Under the pieces are notes generated by a model. That model was not told the origin of the DNA, ran no database searches, and saw only the letters and a list, made by a program, of their open reading frames with translations. A stretch of 64,000 bases of DNA. It comes from Paenibacillus sp. PCH8 (GTDB lineage Bacteria > Bacillota > Bacilli > Paenibacillales > Paenibacillaceae). Below are positions 9,204 to 18,861 of the stretch, one piece after another; the stretch's first letter is position 1, and the number at the start of each line of letters is the position of its first letter. The translations under genes and the position numbers were made by a program. The stretch covers positions 124,001-188,000 of the forward strand of contig NZ_PKQK01000001.1 of NCBI RefSeq assembly GCF_002968835.1, written 5' to 3'.

Positions 9204-9676
9204 TTAACGCATAGGCATCGAAAAGGGGTTCTCTTCCTTCTCACACCCGGTTAACACGTAAAAAATATTTCCCTGCTCACTCTTCATTGTCCAGATCCCT
9301 TTGCAGGTGTCGGTCGTCCTTCCCTGTTTGGAGCCATATAGATCCCTTGAGTCATCGTAAGTGGATTGAATGGCTGTACCATCATAGATCAATTCATAGA
9401 TAATGGGCCCACCCTCAATGGTATACTTCGTCACACGAACCTGATCCTGTTGTTTATTCTCCACCTTTTTCATAAATGTGTTCCACTTACCCCCGTTCCT
9501 TATGCCTCCATGAAGCACAACCACATCCCGCTTTGCTCCGCTTGCTCTGGGTTATGGGGCTCAATTATTTCTGGGAATGATCTCGTGATTACTGGAGAAT
9601 CCACTGTCCGATCATTTGTCTCACAGGCTGTTAACAAGATTAAAACTAACAAAACCGTGAGCAGCACTCTTTTCAT
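9204..9676 (-). pseudogene. DUF4362-type lipoprotein, frameshifted
   Basis: The start is the ATG at 9676 after GAGGTGA. It gives MKRVLLTVLLVLILLTAC, a lipoprotein signal with lipobox LTAC, followed by a Ser/Pro/Thr-rich linker. That frame dies after a few dozen codons. The other frame, from about 9530 down to 9204, encodes VVVLHGGIRN, KVTKYTIEGGPI-like and YELIYDGTAIQSTYDDSRDLYG motifs and ends YVLTGCEKEENP, which is a DUF4362 domain. Joining them needs one base change near 9540. The joined product would be about 157 residues, the usual size. It is a surface lipoprotein of unknown role in relatives. It is broken like its neighbour. Confidence 0.75.
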
Positions 9677-9870
9677 CCAATCACCTCATGTTTACGACGC
9701 TAGAACCCCCGTGCCGGTAACCTAATTTCTGTTAGAAAGGCTGCAATTACGATTAGCACTCTTCAATATATAGGAAATTTTATCATTTGTATGTAACTTC
9801 ATCCCATCATAGAGCGTTTAGAAAGAAATGAAACATTTATACCCAACTCATCCGAAAAAGAGGCGATATC

Positions 9871-11442
9871 ATGCATTCGGTAAACTCTTCCGATCCCATA
9901 GCAAAAGAAAAACGATGCTCCACTTCATACTTGAATAATCGATCCAAGGGTAACGTTAAAAAGCCCCGTCGATTCGCCATTACATTGGCTGCAACATTAG
10001 TTGCGTCAAGCCTGCTGATGGAGCTAACAGCTGTGCCAACGACTTATGCAGCCACTAATGTCCAACCTTCGACCAGTAACATCTCTGTTCAACCGACTGC
10101 ATCAAGCAACGCAGAGAAGAAACTTTACTATACCGCCGTACAGGGTGCTTATTATTACACAGTCGCTTTGAGAAGTGACGGTTCCGTATGGGCTTGGGGC
10201 CGCAATCTCTGGGGAGAGCTTGGTGTGAGCGAGAATGTTCGATATCGTCATACGTTTAGTCCGATTCGTATCCCCAAACTATCCAATGTAACAGTTATTT
10301 CATCCTCTGGCGGTGGAAACAACGCAGCCATTCAGGCAGATGGGACCATCTGGGAGTGGGGTAACGGGAAGATGCCACACCAAGTGCCCGACATCACCTC
10401 TGCCACGAATGTAACAGTAGGGGCTTTTTCAACCATCGCTCTTCTCCAGGATGGAACTGTTCTATCTTGGCAAAATCCGGCTCAAGCCGTAGGCCCGGAA
10501 CACACACGTAAGCTGCAGACGATCAGTGGGATAAAAGATATCATCCAGGTTGAATCCGTAGGCATGCATGGCTATGCCCTGAAGAAAGATGGCTCCGTAT
10601 GGACATGGAACGAGCCAAACGAGTCCGGTAAAGCGCCTTCCAAACCAACCAAGTTAAAAGGGTTGACCAACATATCTTCGATCACTGGTGCAGATGCATC
10701 TCTACTTGCACTGGATAAGAGGGGAAAGGTCTGGCAGCTGGACCTAAAGGGCAAAACCAACCCATTTCATCACGAGCTCAAGGTGAAAAAGATGGATGCC
10801 AATTCAAGTTATACGTTGCTGCTTACTACTTCTGCTGAGGTATACAGCTACGGGCGCACTGTGACAGGCAAAGAAGGAAAAGTAAATCATTTGTCTGGCA
10901 TTACCGATGTTTCAGCGGGATATCACCATAGTCTTGCATTATCCTCCGAGGGGACCGTGTGGGGCTGGGGAAGTGATAAATATCAGGAGGCAGGCGCACC
11001 TGCAACATCTTCTGGAGGCATGGTCTACAAACCGGTTCAGGCCAAGCTTGGTACAGATGTTTATCTAAACGGTGACCTGTTCCAGTCGATGTATCCCGCG
11101 GTGGAAACGCCCAAGACCGTACAACTGCCAATCAAAGCAATTGCAGCAGCACTTGGAGCAGAATTTGAGGTTCATAAGGCGGAAGGTAGCCTGAATTACT
11201 ATACGTTAAAATATAACAATCGAACAATTACGATCAACCCTAACGAAGCACATTATCAAATAACTTCCATGGATGCGTCTGGTGAGCAACTCATAGAGCT
11301 ATCTGAACCCATCAATAACTACTCAGGCGCAATCACCGTGCCTTTTGAAGTATTGCGTGCTTTGGGTTTGAACGTGTCCTGGGATCCAATGAGAGCCATG
11401 CTGTCCATTGACGATGTGGACAAGAAAAAGTCAGAGCTCTAG
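9871..11442 (+). CDS. Secreted RCC1-repeat protein with C-terminal stalk domain
   Basis: The 523-residue product has a long N-terminal region (to about residue 60) ending in a hydrophobic signal segment and an AA-type cut. It then has several RCC1 beta-propeller repeats of the ALRSDGSVWAWG kind (for example GYALKKDGSVWTW and HSLALSSEGTVWGWGS). The last 130 residues form a copper-amine-oxidase-N-like stalk domain with VYLNGDLFQ, LPIKAIAAALGAEFE and VPFEVLRALGLNVSWDP, common in Paenibacillus surface proteins. GAGGCGA precedes the ATG. It probably acts as an extracellular binding protein; no enzymatic residues are visible. It stands alone between two terminators. Confidence 0.8.
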   Translation: MHSVNSSDPIAKEKRCSTSYLNNRSKGNVKKPRRFAITLAATLVASSLLMELTAVPTTYAATNVQPSTSNISVQPTASSNAEKKLYYTAVQGAYYYTVALRSDGSVWAWGRNLWGELGVSENVRYRHTFSPIRIPKLSNVTVISSSGGGNNAAIQADGTIWEWGNGKMPHQVPDITSATNVTVGAFSTIALLQDGTVLSWQNPAQAVGPEHTRKLQTISGIKDIIQVESVGMHGYALKKDGSVWTWNEPNESGKAPSKPTKLKGLTNISSITGADASLLALDKRGKVWQLDLKGKTNPFHHELKVKKMDANSSYTLLLTTSAEVYSYGRTVTGKEGKVNHLSGITDVSAGYHHSLALSSEGTVWGWGSDKYQEAGAPATSSGGMVYKPVQAKLGTDVYLNGDLFQSMYPAVETPKTVQLPIKAIAAALGAEFEVHKAEGSLNYYTLKYNNRTITINPNEAHYQITSMDASGEQLIELSEPINNYSGAITVPFEVLRALGLNVSWDPMRAMLSIDDVDKKKSEL

Positions 11443-11482
11443 ACGAACGCTTTTACACCATATGAATCCCTTAACATAGAAA

Positions 11483-11541
11483 AAATCCTCTTCAAGTAAA
11501 CGTCCTGTTCTTAACGAACATCGTTTATTTGAAGAGGATTT
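11483..11541. terminator. Long bidirectional terminator hairpin
   Basis: Arms of about 20 bases (11483-11502 and 11522-11541) pair with one mismatch. It sits between the convergent RCC1 gene and the GH2 gene, and can serve both. Confidence 0.8.
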
Positions 11542-11604
11542 ATCTGTTTAACCGCACAACGCTAAACGGAGCGATGCAGGACAACATTCATTCCAAGTAT
11601 CGTC

Positions 11605-14600
11605 TTACTTCTCGAATCGGAACCAACCAAAATCAAACTGACTGCCTGGCAGGAAGATAAAGATTACCTTTTGCACACCTGATACCTGTTCAAGCTCAAA
11701 CACCCGCTCCTCGTATCCAGCAGACTGCGTGAATTCAACCAGTTGGTTGCTCTGTCCATCTGCACCTGCGAAGCGAATATGAATCGTATTTTTATCCATT
11801 GGTGAAGCACCGTAAATGACCAGTTTGGACGTGCCATCTACACCGAAATCCATGTTATCAAACTCCAACGACACATTGTTCCCAATCCCTTCAACCCGGT
11901 CGCCCTCAATCTGGAACGTATCTCCATAGAGATGGTTACATGATGCAGCAGCGTTCTGTTCAAAGGCCCGACTCTGGCGCTCGAACGAGAAGCCTTTAAT
12001 ATGGATCTTCTGCTTCAGTACAAAACAGATCGACGTGATCCCACGAAGACGTTTGGACAGCTGGTACGTCTCTTCCTGATATACATTCCATTGGGACACT
12101 TTGTCATAGACCACATCCGCGATCATTGTGCTTCCTTCTTCATCCGGCATACCTTCCCAGATCTGAATGAAGTAATCCTCCGTGGACAGCGTAAAGATTG
12201 GAATGGTAATCGTATCGGAGCCATATGGTCCGAAGTCAATGTGGCGGAAGCCCACATGGGTCTCACCGTCCCGGCTTGTCGCTACCCCACGCTCATTACC
12301 ATTACCGACTTCACCTTTGGTGTAATCGTACAGTCCACCCGTGATGAAGCCGTATGGATCTTTGTAAGCAGTGCCGAGACCTGTTGCTTGGTATTCCAGC
12401 TGGGAGATCAGTTTGGTTGTAGCCGTACCATTCTTGCTCGTTGCCCGAAGTCGGAACTTCCCGTCACCTATCGCGGATACCTTCACCGCATGTTGGTTGT
12501 CTGCATCCGTGCCTGCATCCGTACCTGCTTCCGCGTCTACTGCCTCTACCTTGGCAATATTGGACTCAATTCCCGCATCGTTCACAACCGCCCACTCGAT
12601 ATCTCGATAGGAGGTATTCTCTGGATATAACTTGACGGTTACGATCAGCTCCGGGTTGGATGGATCTAGCACCTGTCCTGCTTCGCTGATGATCTCGATT
12701 TTTCGCAAAGGAATCTCCTGGGCATGGCCCATCAGCACCGGACGTTCTTCATTATTCATGAAAACAGCTTGTGCTTGGGTAGCAACAAGAGAAGATTGAG
12801 TTTTACCACTCATCGCACGACTAACTTCACTCTCTGCATTTACAGCCCACGATTCAAATTCGGCTGTTGCACCTTCCAATCCTTCGGAAGACACCTCGAT
12901 CCGTACCGTTCCAGCTTCATCGGTTGCTCCGATGATTGCCATCAGCTTGCCGCTAAACAGCCTTCTGCTCAATCCCTTGTACGGATCATAGTCTGTGCTG
13001 TCCCCGTTATCCAGACCTAACAAACGTCCTGCACCGGACACCTGAACCTGCACGCGGTTGTTCGCATTATGCACCGGATTTCCAGCCTCGTCTTCTACAT
13101 TAATCTCCACGAAAATGAGGTCTGTGCCGCTCGCCTGCAATTGCTCCCGATCTGCTTGCAGGCATATCTTCTTGGCATCGGTGTAAGATCGTTGTACATC
13201 GGTTGCAATAACACTACCGTTCTCATCGTAAGCAATGGCTTTCAGCTCGCCTTCCTCATACGGTACTTTCCACCAGCCGACCAATTGGGTTCCGTTCGCA
13301 TGATCGATATCATACGTTCCAATCGTCTTGCCATTCAGCTGAAGCTCAACCTTCGGTGCATTACTGCACACACGTACATCTATGATCTGGCCCGGGCTGA
13401 AATCCCAATAAGGGAACAGGTGAACCATCGGGGTCTTATGGTAATCCGTCCAGGCTGCCTGATAGATATAATAGGAGTCTTTCGGGAATGTTGCCGTATC
13501 CAGTTGTCCAAAATACGAATTCTTCGTATGATACGGTGTCGGCTCTCCAATATAATCGAATCCCGTCCACAGGAATTGACCCAAGGAATACGGCGTATCG
13601 CGCTCTGCTATAATGCAGTATTCTGCCGACTTGGCGCCCCAACTGGTTGTGCTGTTCCCCAAAGCCGAACACTGCTCGTCATCATCGGCCAGGATGGGTT
13701 GTTCGAACGGGAAGTGATAAATACCCCGGCTCTGCACTACCGAAGAGGTCTCACTGCCATAGATAATCCAGTCTGGATGCTCCGCATGGTGCTGGTCGTA
13801 ATATTTTTCCGCGTAGTTATAGCCTGCCAGCTTGACGATATCGGCGCATTTCTGTGCATTTTCCCAAGGCATGTAGTTCGAACCGATTGTTACGCCCGCA
13901 TTGCCTTTGGGATCGAATTCCAGCACATAATCCATCAGCATCCGGGTTACTTCCTGTCCACGCTCATCCGCATGGGTGTCGTAGATTTCGTTCCCGATAC
14001 TCCACATGATCAGACTGGCGTGGTTACGGTCGCGCTTCACCCAACTTCTCACATCGGTGTGTGCCCACTCCGGGAAAAATCTCGCATAATCATATGGCGT
14101 CTTGGCCCGTTCCCACATGTCAAAAGCTTCGGAGACAATCATCATGCCCATCTCATCTGCAAGTTCCATGAACTCTTTCGCAGGCATATTATGAGCGGTT
14201 CGGATCGCGTTAACGCCCATCTCTTTCAACAGAACGAATCTTCTGCGCAGTGCCGTCAGGTTAAAAGCAGCCCCCAGCGCCCCGAGATCATGGTGTTCAC
14301 AGACACCGTTCAGCTTCATTTTGACTCCGTTCAGGTGGAATCCTTCGTTCGCATCCAGCTTGACATCCTTGAATCCAATGCGCTGCGACACGGACTCAAT
14401 CGTTTGCTCGCTCTGATCCTCTGAAGTCAATTGCAGTTCGGTCACCAGTTCATACAGATGCGGTTCATCCGGGCTCCATAACTTGGGATTCTCAACTTTA
14501 AGTTGTTGGCTATTTGTTAATACATTTGCATTTCCATTTTTACGGGCAGTTGCATTGCCTTTCCCACTCTTATGTGCACCCTCATCCTCAACATCAACCT

Positions 14601-15198
14601 GTGCAGCGGTAATCTCTGCCTTCGTTGTAGCCACAACCTGCCCTTCGTACATTACCGTATGCACAAGCTGTGCACGCTGATTCTGCTCCAGAGTCAATTC
14701 GGTATCCAGTTCCACCTGCCAGCCATCCGGCTGTTGCTGAATCGATACATAGATGCCGTCCGTGACGATATGGTTGCGATCTCTCGTCTTCAGCCACACA
14801 TTGCGATAGATTCCGGCCCCGGAATACCATCTGCTGTTCGGGCTCTGATGCACCACTTTGACCAGGATTTCATTATCGCCTTCCACCAGTGCATTCGTAA
14901 TCTCATGCTCGAATGCCGAATAACCGTACTTCCACTCTCCAACTAGTTGACCGTTCACGTATACGGATGAATCCATATACACCCCATCAAAACATAACAA
15001 TAGTTGGTTATCATCCTTCGTGTAATGAAGCGTCTTGCGGTACCATCCAATACTGTCCTCGTACAGCTCAAGCGTATTATAGATCAGCCAATCATGGGGA
15101 AGCTCCACCGGTTCGAACACCAGACCCGTAGTCTCCGTAACATCCAGTTTACTTTTCGCAAATTGCCATCCTTCATTAAAAAGTCTCTTCTGATTCAT
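11605..15198 (-). CDS. Glycoside hydrolase family 2 beta-galactosidase-like enzyme
   Basis: This 1197-residue protein has no signal peptide and so acts in the cytoplasm. Residues 1-200 are the GH2 sugar-binding jelly roll (WYRKTLHY, SGAGIYRNVWL). The catalytic barrel carries the acid/base glutamate E404 in WSIGNEIYD and the nucleophile E483 in YGSETSS. Beyond the barrel are DUF4982-like and Ig-like domains and a C-terminal beta-sandwich that may bind sugar. A lysine/asparagine-rich insert at about 206-232 sits in the linker after the first domain and looks like a loose surface loop. The family removes terminal beta-galactosyl or related groups from oligosaccharides; the exact sugar cannot be told. 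A cre site lies 32 bases upstream of the start. No transporter is adjacent. Confidence 0.88.
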   Translation of the reverse strand: MNQKRLFNEGWQFAKSKLDVTETTGLVFEPVELPHDWLIYNTLELYEDSIGWYRKTLHYTKDDNQLLLCFDGVYMDSSVYVNGQLVGEWKYGYSAFEHEITNALVEGDNEILVKVVHQSPNSRWYSGAGIYRNVWLKTRDRNHIVTDGIYVSIQQQPDGWQVELDTELTLEQNQRAQLVHTVMYEGQVVATTKAEITAAQVDVEDEGAHKSGKGNATARKNGNANVLTNSQQLKVENPKLWSPDEPHLYELVTELQLTSEDQSEQTIESVSQRIGFKDVKLDANEGFHLNGVKMKLNGVCEHHDLGALGAAFNLTALRRRFVLLKEMGVNAIRTAHNMPAKEFMELADEMGMMIVSEAFDMWERAKTPYDYARFFPEWAHTDVRSWVKRDRNHASLIMWSIGNEIYDTHADERGQEVTRMLMDYVLEFDPKGNAGVTIGSNYMPWENAQKCADIVKLAGYNYAEKYYDQHHAEHPDWIIYGSETSSVVQSRGIYHFPFEQPILADDDEQCSALGNSTTSWGAKSAEYCIIAERDTPYSLGQFLWTGFDYIGEPTPYHTKNSYFGQLDTATFPKDSYYIYQAAWTDYHKTPMVHLFPYWDFSPGQIIDVRVCSNAPKVELQLNGKTIGTYDIDHANGTQLVGWWKVPYEEGELKAIAYDENGSVIATDVQRSYTDAKKICLQADREQLQASGTDLIFVEINVEDEAGNPVHNANNRVQVQVSGAGRLLGLDNGDSTDYDPYKGLSRRLFSGKLMAIIGATDEAGTVRIEVSSEGLEGATAEFESWAVNAESEVSRAMSGKTQSSLVATQAQAVFMNNEERPVLMGHAQEIPLRKIEIISEAGQVLDPSNPELIVTVKLYPENTSYRDIEWAVVNDAGIESNIAKVEAVDAEAGTDAGTDADNQHAVKVSAIGDGKFRLRATSKNGTATTKLISQLEYQATGLGTAYKDPYGFITGGLYDYTKGEVGNGNERGVATSRDGETHVGFRHIDFGPYGSDTITIPIFTLSTEDYFIQIWEGMPDEEGSTMIADVVYDKVSQWNVYQEETYQLSKRLRGITSICFVLKQKIHIKGFSFERQSRAFEQNAAASCNHLYGDTFQIEGDRVEGIGNNVSLEFDNMDFGVDGTSKLVIYGASPMDKNTIHIRFAGADGQSNQLVEFTQSAGYEERVFELEQVSGVQKVIFIFLPGSQFDFGWFRFEK

Positions 15199-15229
15199 CG
15201 TAGACTCTCACTCTCTTTAGATAAATTTA

Positions 15230-15244
15230 TGATTACGGTTACAA
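15230..15244 (-). promoter_or_regulatory. cre site (CcpA) in front of the GH2 gene
   Basis: On the minus strand this reads TTGTAACCGTAATCA, a full match to the cre consensus WTGNAANCGNWWNCA. It lies 32 bases upstream of the GH2 ATG, where CcpA binding would block transcription when preferred sugars are present. Confidence 0.7.
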
Positions 15245-15413
15245 CAATAACTACTCTTTTCCGAAAACCTTTTCGTAAATATCAAGGCAAAACATGGGCA
15301 CTACCCCGATTATAACATCTGTCTCTGATTTGTACTCCGATTTCAGCAGATTTATCAGCCTAATGTTGAACATTTGGATCGCTTCCATAGATTCAGCCCC
15401 TCATCTACAATAC

Positions 15414-15443
15414 AAAAAGGCAACCCGTCACGCGGGTCACCTT
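15414..15443 (-). terminator. Terminator of the siderophore synthesis operon
   Basis: Read on the minus strand, an ACCCG/CGGGT stem extended by GG/CC pairs is followed by CCTTTTTG. It lies about 60 bases after the stop of the last NIS synthetase gene. Confidence 0.8.
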
Positions 15444-15500
15444 CCTTCTATTATAGAACTCTAAACGCCCATATCCTCTAACCTAACATCCCTTCAACCT

Positions 15501-17462
15501 CTATCCCTTATAAAAAGGGTTGCACCCTTGGCCTTTGCCCGATGGCATCGCGCCAGGCACCCCGTCTGCTTCAAGCAGCGGACGGACAACTAACTTCACG
15601 GGCCACTCCTTGCTCTCGAATATCGCATGAGCGAGCGCGGCCCGATCACCCTCGGGAAGCTGCACCTGCTGGAGCGCTTCCTTCCAAGCCTGCTCCGTGA
15701 TCTCCCATAACTTCGTTTCCGGGATGAGATACACCTCGCTCAAAGCCTCCATGATCGCAGCCAGATTCACCTGCGTTCCCAAGGACTGCACATAGAAGAT
15801 CAGCTTCTCGATCGTCTCGTTATACAAGCTGTTCGAATAACCCGGCCGAATATGATACGCAGGATCGGCAATGCCATGCTTGTCCAGATACGGCTGATGC
15901 AGACGCACGGAGTCATGGTCGCGGAATAAGAGACCAACCATCTGATTATCACGTAATACCAGGCAGCAGTTCTGACCATGGATTTCAGGCACAACACCCA
16001 CTTTGAACAGACGCATCACAATATCGTAGAACGTGGCAGCTACACTCGTATAGAATTCTAGAACGTCCGCAGCACCTACGTCATCGCCCAGAATCTCTGT
16101 TAACAGATGATGCCCATCCATATTCACACCCAGTGCGGCCATGGGGATCACCTTGCAGGCATCATTCAGCAACTCAGCGGGATATACTCGAATCTGTGCA
16201 GCCAGATGCCGGGGATGATCGTCGAACAGTCCCATGGATTCCGGCATGAAGCCCCACCAATTCTGTTCTTCACACATATACACCCTGTCCTTCAGCGTCT
16301 CATCACAAGCTACCGCTTGCCTTAGCATCCGTTCTCCAGCAAGACCATTTAGCAGCTTCACTACCGGAAGATAACGAGCAGCCCCCAGAGACAGCACACT
16401 AACCGGAAGCTTGAGCATCAGGGCAGACTCGGCTGTCTGAGCCATCGACCGCAGAGATGAGGTGGCGAATACGTCTCCGACTTGGACGTCCAATACAATA
16501 ATGGTGCCATCTTCGATCTCTCCGGTAAACCTCGGCAGGATCACGTGCTCCAGTTGCCACGGATGAACTGGCATGGGCAGGTAGTCATCCATGGAAATGC
16601 CTTTACGGGTGAATTCGGTGTGTATCTCCGCACGCTGGGCATCGTACAGCATATCCAAAATGCACAGTCCATCTTCACATCCCTGCTGTATCGCATCCTT
16701 ACGAATTGCCACCCAACGCAGTGGAATGGCCTTCCCGAATTCCGCTGCATACCGCGTTACATCCTCCCCATTGAATCCCACTTTAGCTTTGGATGATGGG
16801 TGAAACGGGCGATCCCTGAGTGCAGCGATGCGTTCTCCCTTGATAAACCATTCATAAGCAGATGTCGGAACATACGAAGACAGGTGCTGGACCTGATCCC
16901 AACCCAGCGCAAGTTGCTCGATCGCTATGTCCAGACTGGCGAGAAATTCTGCGACCCCGGGCTGTACGTATTCTGATTCCGACAAAGCTTTCAGTAACAC
17001 CGCACGTCCAACATCTGACGGCGATTCAAGGAGAATCCAGCTTCCATCCGGCTTCTGCTCATAGATCGGTGAATTCTCAACCCATTGATTCACCTGTCTT
17101 ATCCCTGTATCAACCAGACATAGTATACCTTCGGTATGCAGTCTGAAATGCGGAGTGACCCTTTTCGTGTGCTCGCCGCCGTTTTCTTCGTAACATTCGC
17201 CCACATGATTCATCTCCGCAAGCGGTGCTACCTTGTCGTCAGACTCCCACGGGTTTACGAATAATGTTCGTCCTTTTCCCTTCCTGATTCCATCCTCATA
17301 TCCCTTGTACAATCTCTGGAAAGGTGCAGGTGCAGTGGCAAAATCAATGAACGGGTGCCCCTCCAGCGGAAGCAAGTGCTCCGACAAGAATGTATTCATC
17401 AGATCCGCCATAATCCGGCGCTCAGCGGCTTGCAGACTGGTACGCTTCATCAATGTTGACAT
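15501..17462 (-). CDS. IucA/IucC-family NIS siderophore synthetase (last in operon)
   Basis: This 653-residue ATP-dependent synthetase joins a carboxylate, probably a citryl or 2-oxoglutaryl intermediate, to an amine or hydroxyl group. Family landmarks are HPSSKAKVGF (221-230), the nucleotide-binding HPxxKxxxGF motif, then MPVHPWQLEHVILPRF, and the C-terminal EIHGQNCCLVL and FRDHDSVRLH. It overlaps the PLP decarboxylase gene by 41 bases, so the two are translationally coupled. It is the third synthetase of the operon; three are also found in achromobactin and staphyloferrin B systems, each joining a different pair of building blocks. Which step this one performs cannot be decided from sequence by eye. 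Confidence 0.87.
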   Translation of the reverse strand: MSTLMKRTSLQAAERRIMADLMNTFLSEHLLPLEGHPFIDFATAPAPFQRLYKGYEDGIRKGKGRTLFVNPWESDDKVAPLAEMNHVGECYEENGGEHTKRVTPHFRLHTEGILCLVDTGIRQVNQWVENSPIYEQKPDGSWILLESPSDVGRAVLLKALSESEYVQPGVAEFLASLDIAIEQLALGWDQVQHLSSYVPTSAYEWFIKGERIAALRDRPFHPSSKAKVGFNGEDVTRYAAEFGKAIPLRWVAIRKDAIQQGCEDGLCILDMLYDAQRAEIHTEFTRKGISMDDYLPMPVHPWQLEHVILPRFTGEIEDGTIIVLDVQVGDVFATSSLRSMAQTAESALMLKLPVSVLSLGAARYLPVVKLLNGLAGERMLRQAVACDETLKDRVYMCEEQNWWGFMPESMGLFDDHPRHLAAQIRVYPAELLNDACKVIPMAALGVNMDGHHLLTEILGDDVGAADVLEFYTSVAATFYDIVMRLFKVGVVPEIHGQNCCLVLRDNQMVGLLFRDHDSVRLHQPYLDKHGIADPAYHIRPGYSNSLYNETIEKLIFYVQSLGTQVNLAAIMEALSEVYLIPETKLWEITEQAWKEALQQVQLPEGDRAALAHAIFESKEWPVKLVVRPLLEADGVPGAMPSGKGQGCNPFYKG

Positions 17463-18861
17463 GATCGTTGTCCTCCGTCAAATAATGGAATGCCGGGTGC
17501 GGATGCCCCAGAAAATCATGATGCGAGATGGTCCAGCAATACGCCCCAGACTTTTCGAACATAACAATATCTCCCACGCGCAGCAGTGCTACCTCCGCAT
17601 CAGCATGCATGCGATCCTTGGGTGTGCATAGCTCACCTACGATATGGACTCGACGATCTCTTACCTCTGGACGGGCAAACAAGTGTTTCCAACGGTCTGT
17701 CTCCATAATTTGAAACGGGTGGTTATGCCCCCATGAAGCAGGCAAACGATTGTGATGCGTACCTCCCCTTAACACGGCAAAATACTGACCATGAGAGCTT
17801 TTGATATCCGTAACCTCTGCTGCGTAATACCCATGGTCTGCCACCAGCAGTCGACCCGATTCGAAATACAGCTGTCCTCCACGGGACGCGAGGCGCTGTC
17901 TGGCTTCGCTGTGCTCAAGCAGGGAAGTGAACAATGCCCAGTCGAATCCGGGGCTGTCATCGTAAGTCACACCGAATCCACCTCCGGCGTTCACTACCTC
18001 TACATGCAGATCATGTTTATGCTGCCAGAACTCCACCTTTTGCAGATAGAATTCAATCATCTCGGCGTGCAGTCTGGCATCCATATTGTTGGACAAAGAG
18101 TGAAAATGGAACCCGCATAATCGAACGGCACCCTCGCCTTCTACACAAATGAGTTCAATCGCTTCTTCCACTGCCTCTTCATCGATTCCAAAAGGACTTG
18201 GCCCACCACCCATGATGATCTTCGTCCGGGGCAACGTACTGCTTCGCAGATTGACCCGAAGCAATATACGCACCTCGTGCGGCTGACCCTGTTGTTGTTT
18301 GTGTTTCGGCTCATGTTCTTGCTTCTGTTGTTGCTTCTGTTGTTGCTTCTGTTGTTGCTTCTGTCCTTGCATCAGTTCCTCGCCGTACACTTGCGTATAT
18401 CTCTGCTCCGGTTTCTGCTCCCACTCTTGTTTCTGCCTGCTCCCATGCGCCTGCTCTTGATCCTTCTCTCGCTCTTTCGCAATCGCAATGATCCGCCTTA
18501 GCTCCAGCAGACTCTCCACATGGATGAAGCTCACGCCTTGCTCGATCGCCAGTCGCAGTTCGCTTTCCTTTTTCCCCGGACCTCCGAATAGAATCGGAAC
18601 TTCACCGCTTACAGCTCTTACCTTTAGCAGCTCTCCAATTGAAGCCACTTCAAAGCCCTTCACGAATGGAAGCAATGCCTCAATGACTCGCGGATCGGGA
18701 TTGGCTTTGATGGCGTAGAACAACTGTGTGTTCCGGGGCATGCTGCCCAACATCTGACGTACCTGTTCCTGAATGCCAGCCAGATCATAGACATATGCGC
18801 ATACCGGGTCTTCCGTTGCTCGTTGCAGTTCGTCTATCGCGTTCCATACACTGGATTTCAT
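17422..18861 (-). CDS. PLP-dependent decarboxylase, SbnH/AcsE-like, with Gln-rich insert
   Basis: This 479-residue fold-type III (alanine-racemase-like) decarboxylase has the PLP lysine K52 in FYAIKANPDP, ASIGEL, and the phosphate-binding GGGFGVTYDDSPG. Relatives SbnH and AcsE remove the carboxyl group from an amino-acid part of the growing siderophore, such as citryl-diaminopropionate or citryl-serine. The protein is about 60-70 residues longer than usual, because residues 131-196 are a highly polar, Gln/Lys/Glu-rich insert with KQQQ units. The insert falls between RRIIAIAKE and VRILLRVNL, so it is likely a loop that projects from the barrel. It overlaps the aldolase gene upstream by four bases and the last synthetase downstream. 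Confidence 0.87.
   Translation of the reverse strand: MKSSVWNAIDELQRATEDPVCAYVYDLAGIQEQVRQMLGSMPRNTQLFYAIKANPDPRVIEALLPFVKGFEVASIGELLKVRAVSGEVPILFGGPGKKESELRLAIEQGVSFIHVESLLELRRIIAIAKEREKDQEQAHGSRQKQEWEQKPEQRYTQVYGEELMQGQKQQQKQQQKQQQKQEHEPKHKQQQGQPHEVRILLRVNLRSSTLPRTKIIMGGGPSPFGIDEEAVEEAIELICVEGEGAVRLCGFHFHSLSNNMDARLHAEMIEFYLQKVEFWQHKHDLHVEVVNAGGGFGVTYDDSPGFDWALFTSLLEHSEARQRLASRGGQLYFESGRLLVADHGYYAAEVTDIKSSHGQYFAVLRGGTHHNRLPASWGHNHPFQIMETDRWKHLFARPEVRDRRVHIVGELCTPKDRMHADAEVALLRVGDIVMFEKSGAYCWTISHHDFLGHPHPAFHYLTEDNDHVNIDEAYQSASR
18321..18364. repeat. 12-base tandem repeat inside the PLP decarboxylase gene
   Basis: The unit GCTTCTGTTGTT is repeated about 3.7 times without error. Twelve is a multiple of three, so changes in copy number keep the frame and add or remove one KQQQ unit each. 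Confidence 0.95.

Larger units (their letters stand above)
15199..15500. other. Intergenic region between GH2 and siderophore operon
   Basis: It contains the cre site and promoter of the GH2 gene and, at its left-to-right end, the terminator of the siderophore operon at 15414-15443. No other gene or RNA is evident. Confidence 0.5.

Noticed and set aside
13069-14424. 451-codon plus-strand frame opposite the GH2 gene
   Set aside because: It is antisense to a clearly conserved GH2 catalytic domain and has no family signal or good ribosome-binding site.
18321-18364. Short tandem repeats as a CRISPR array
   Set aside because: The units are 12 bases, directly adjacent without spacers, and in frame within a gene.
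18277-18501. Leucine-rich plus-strand frame resembling a membrane protein
   Set aside because: It is the antisense reading of the KQQQ tandem repeat in the PLP decarboxylase gene.
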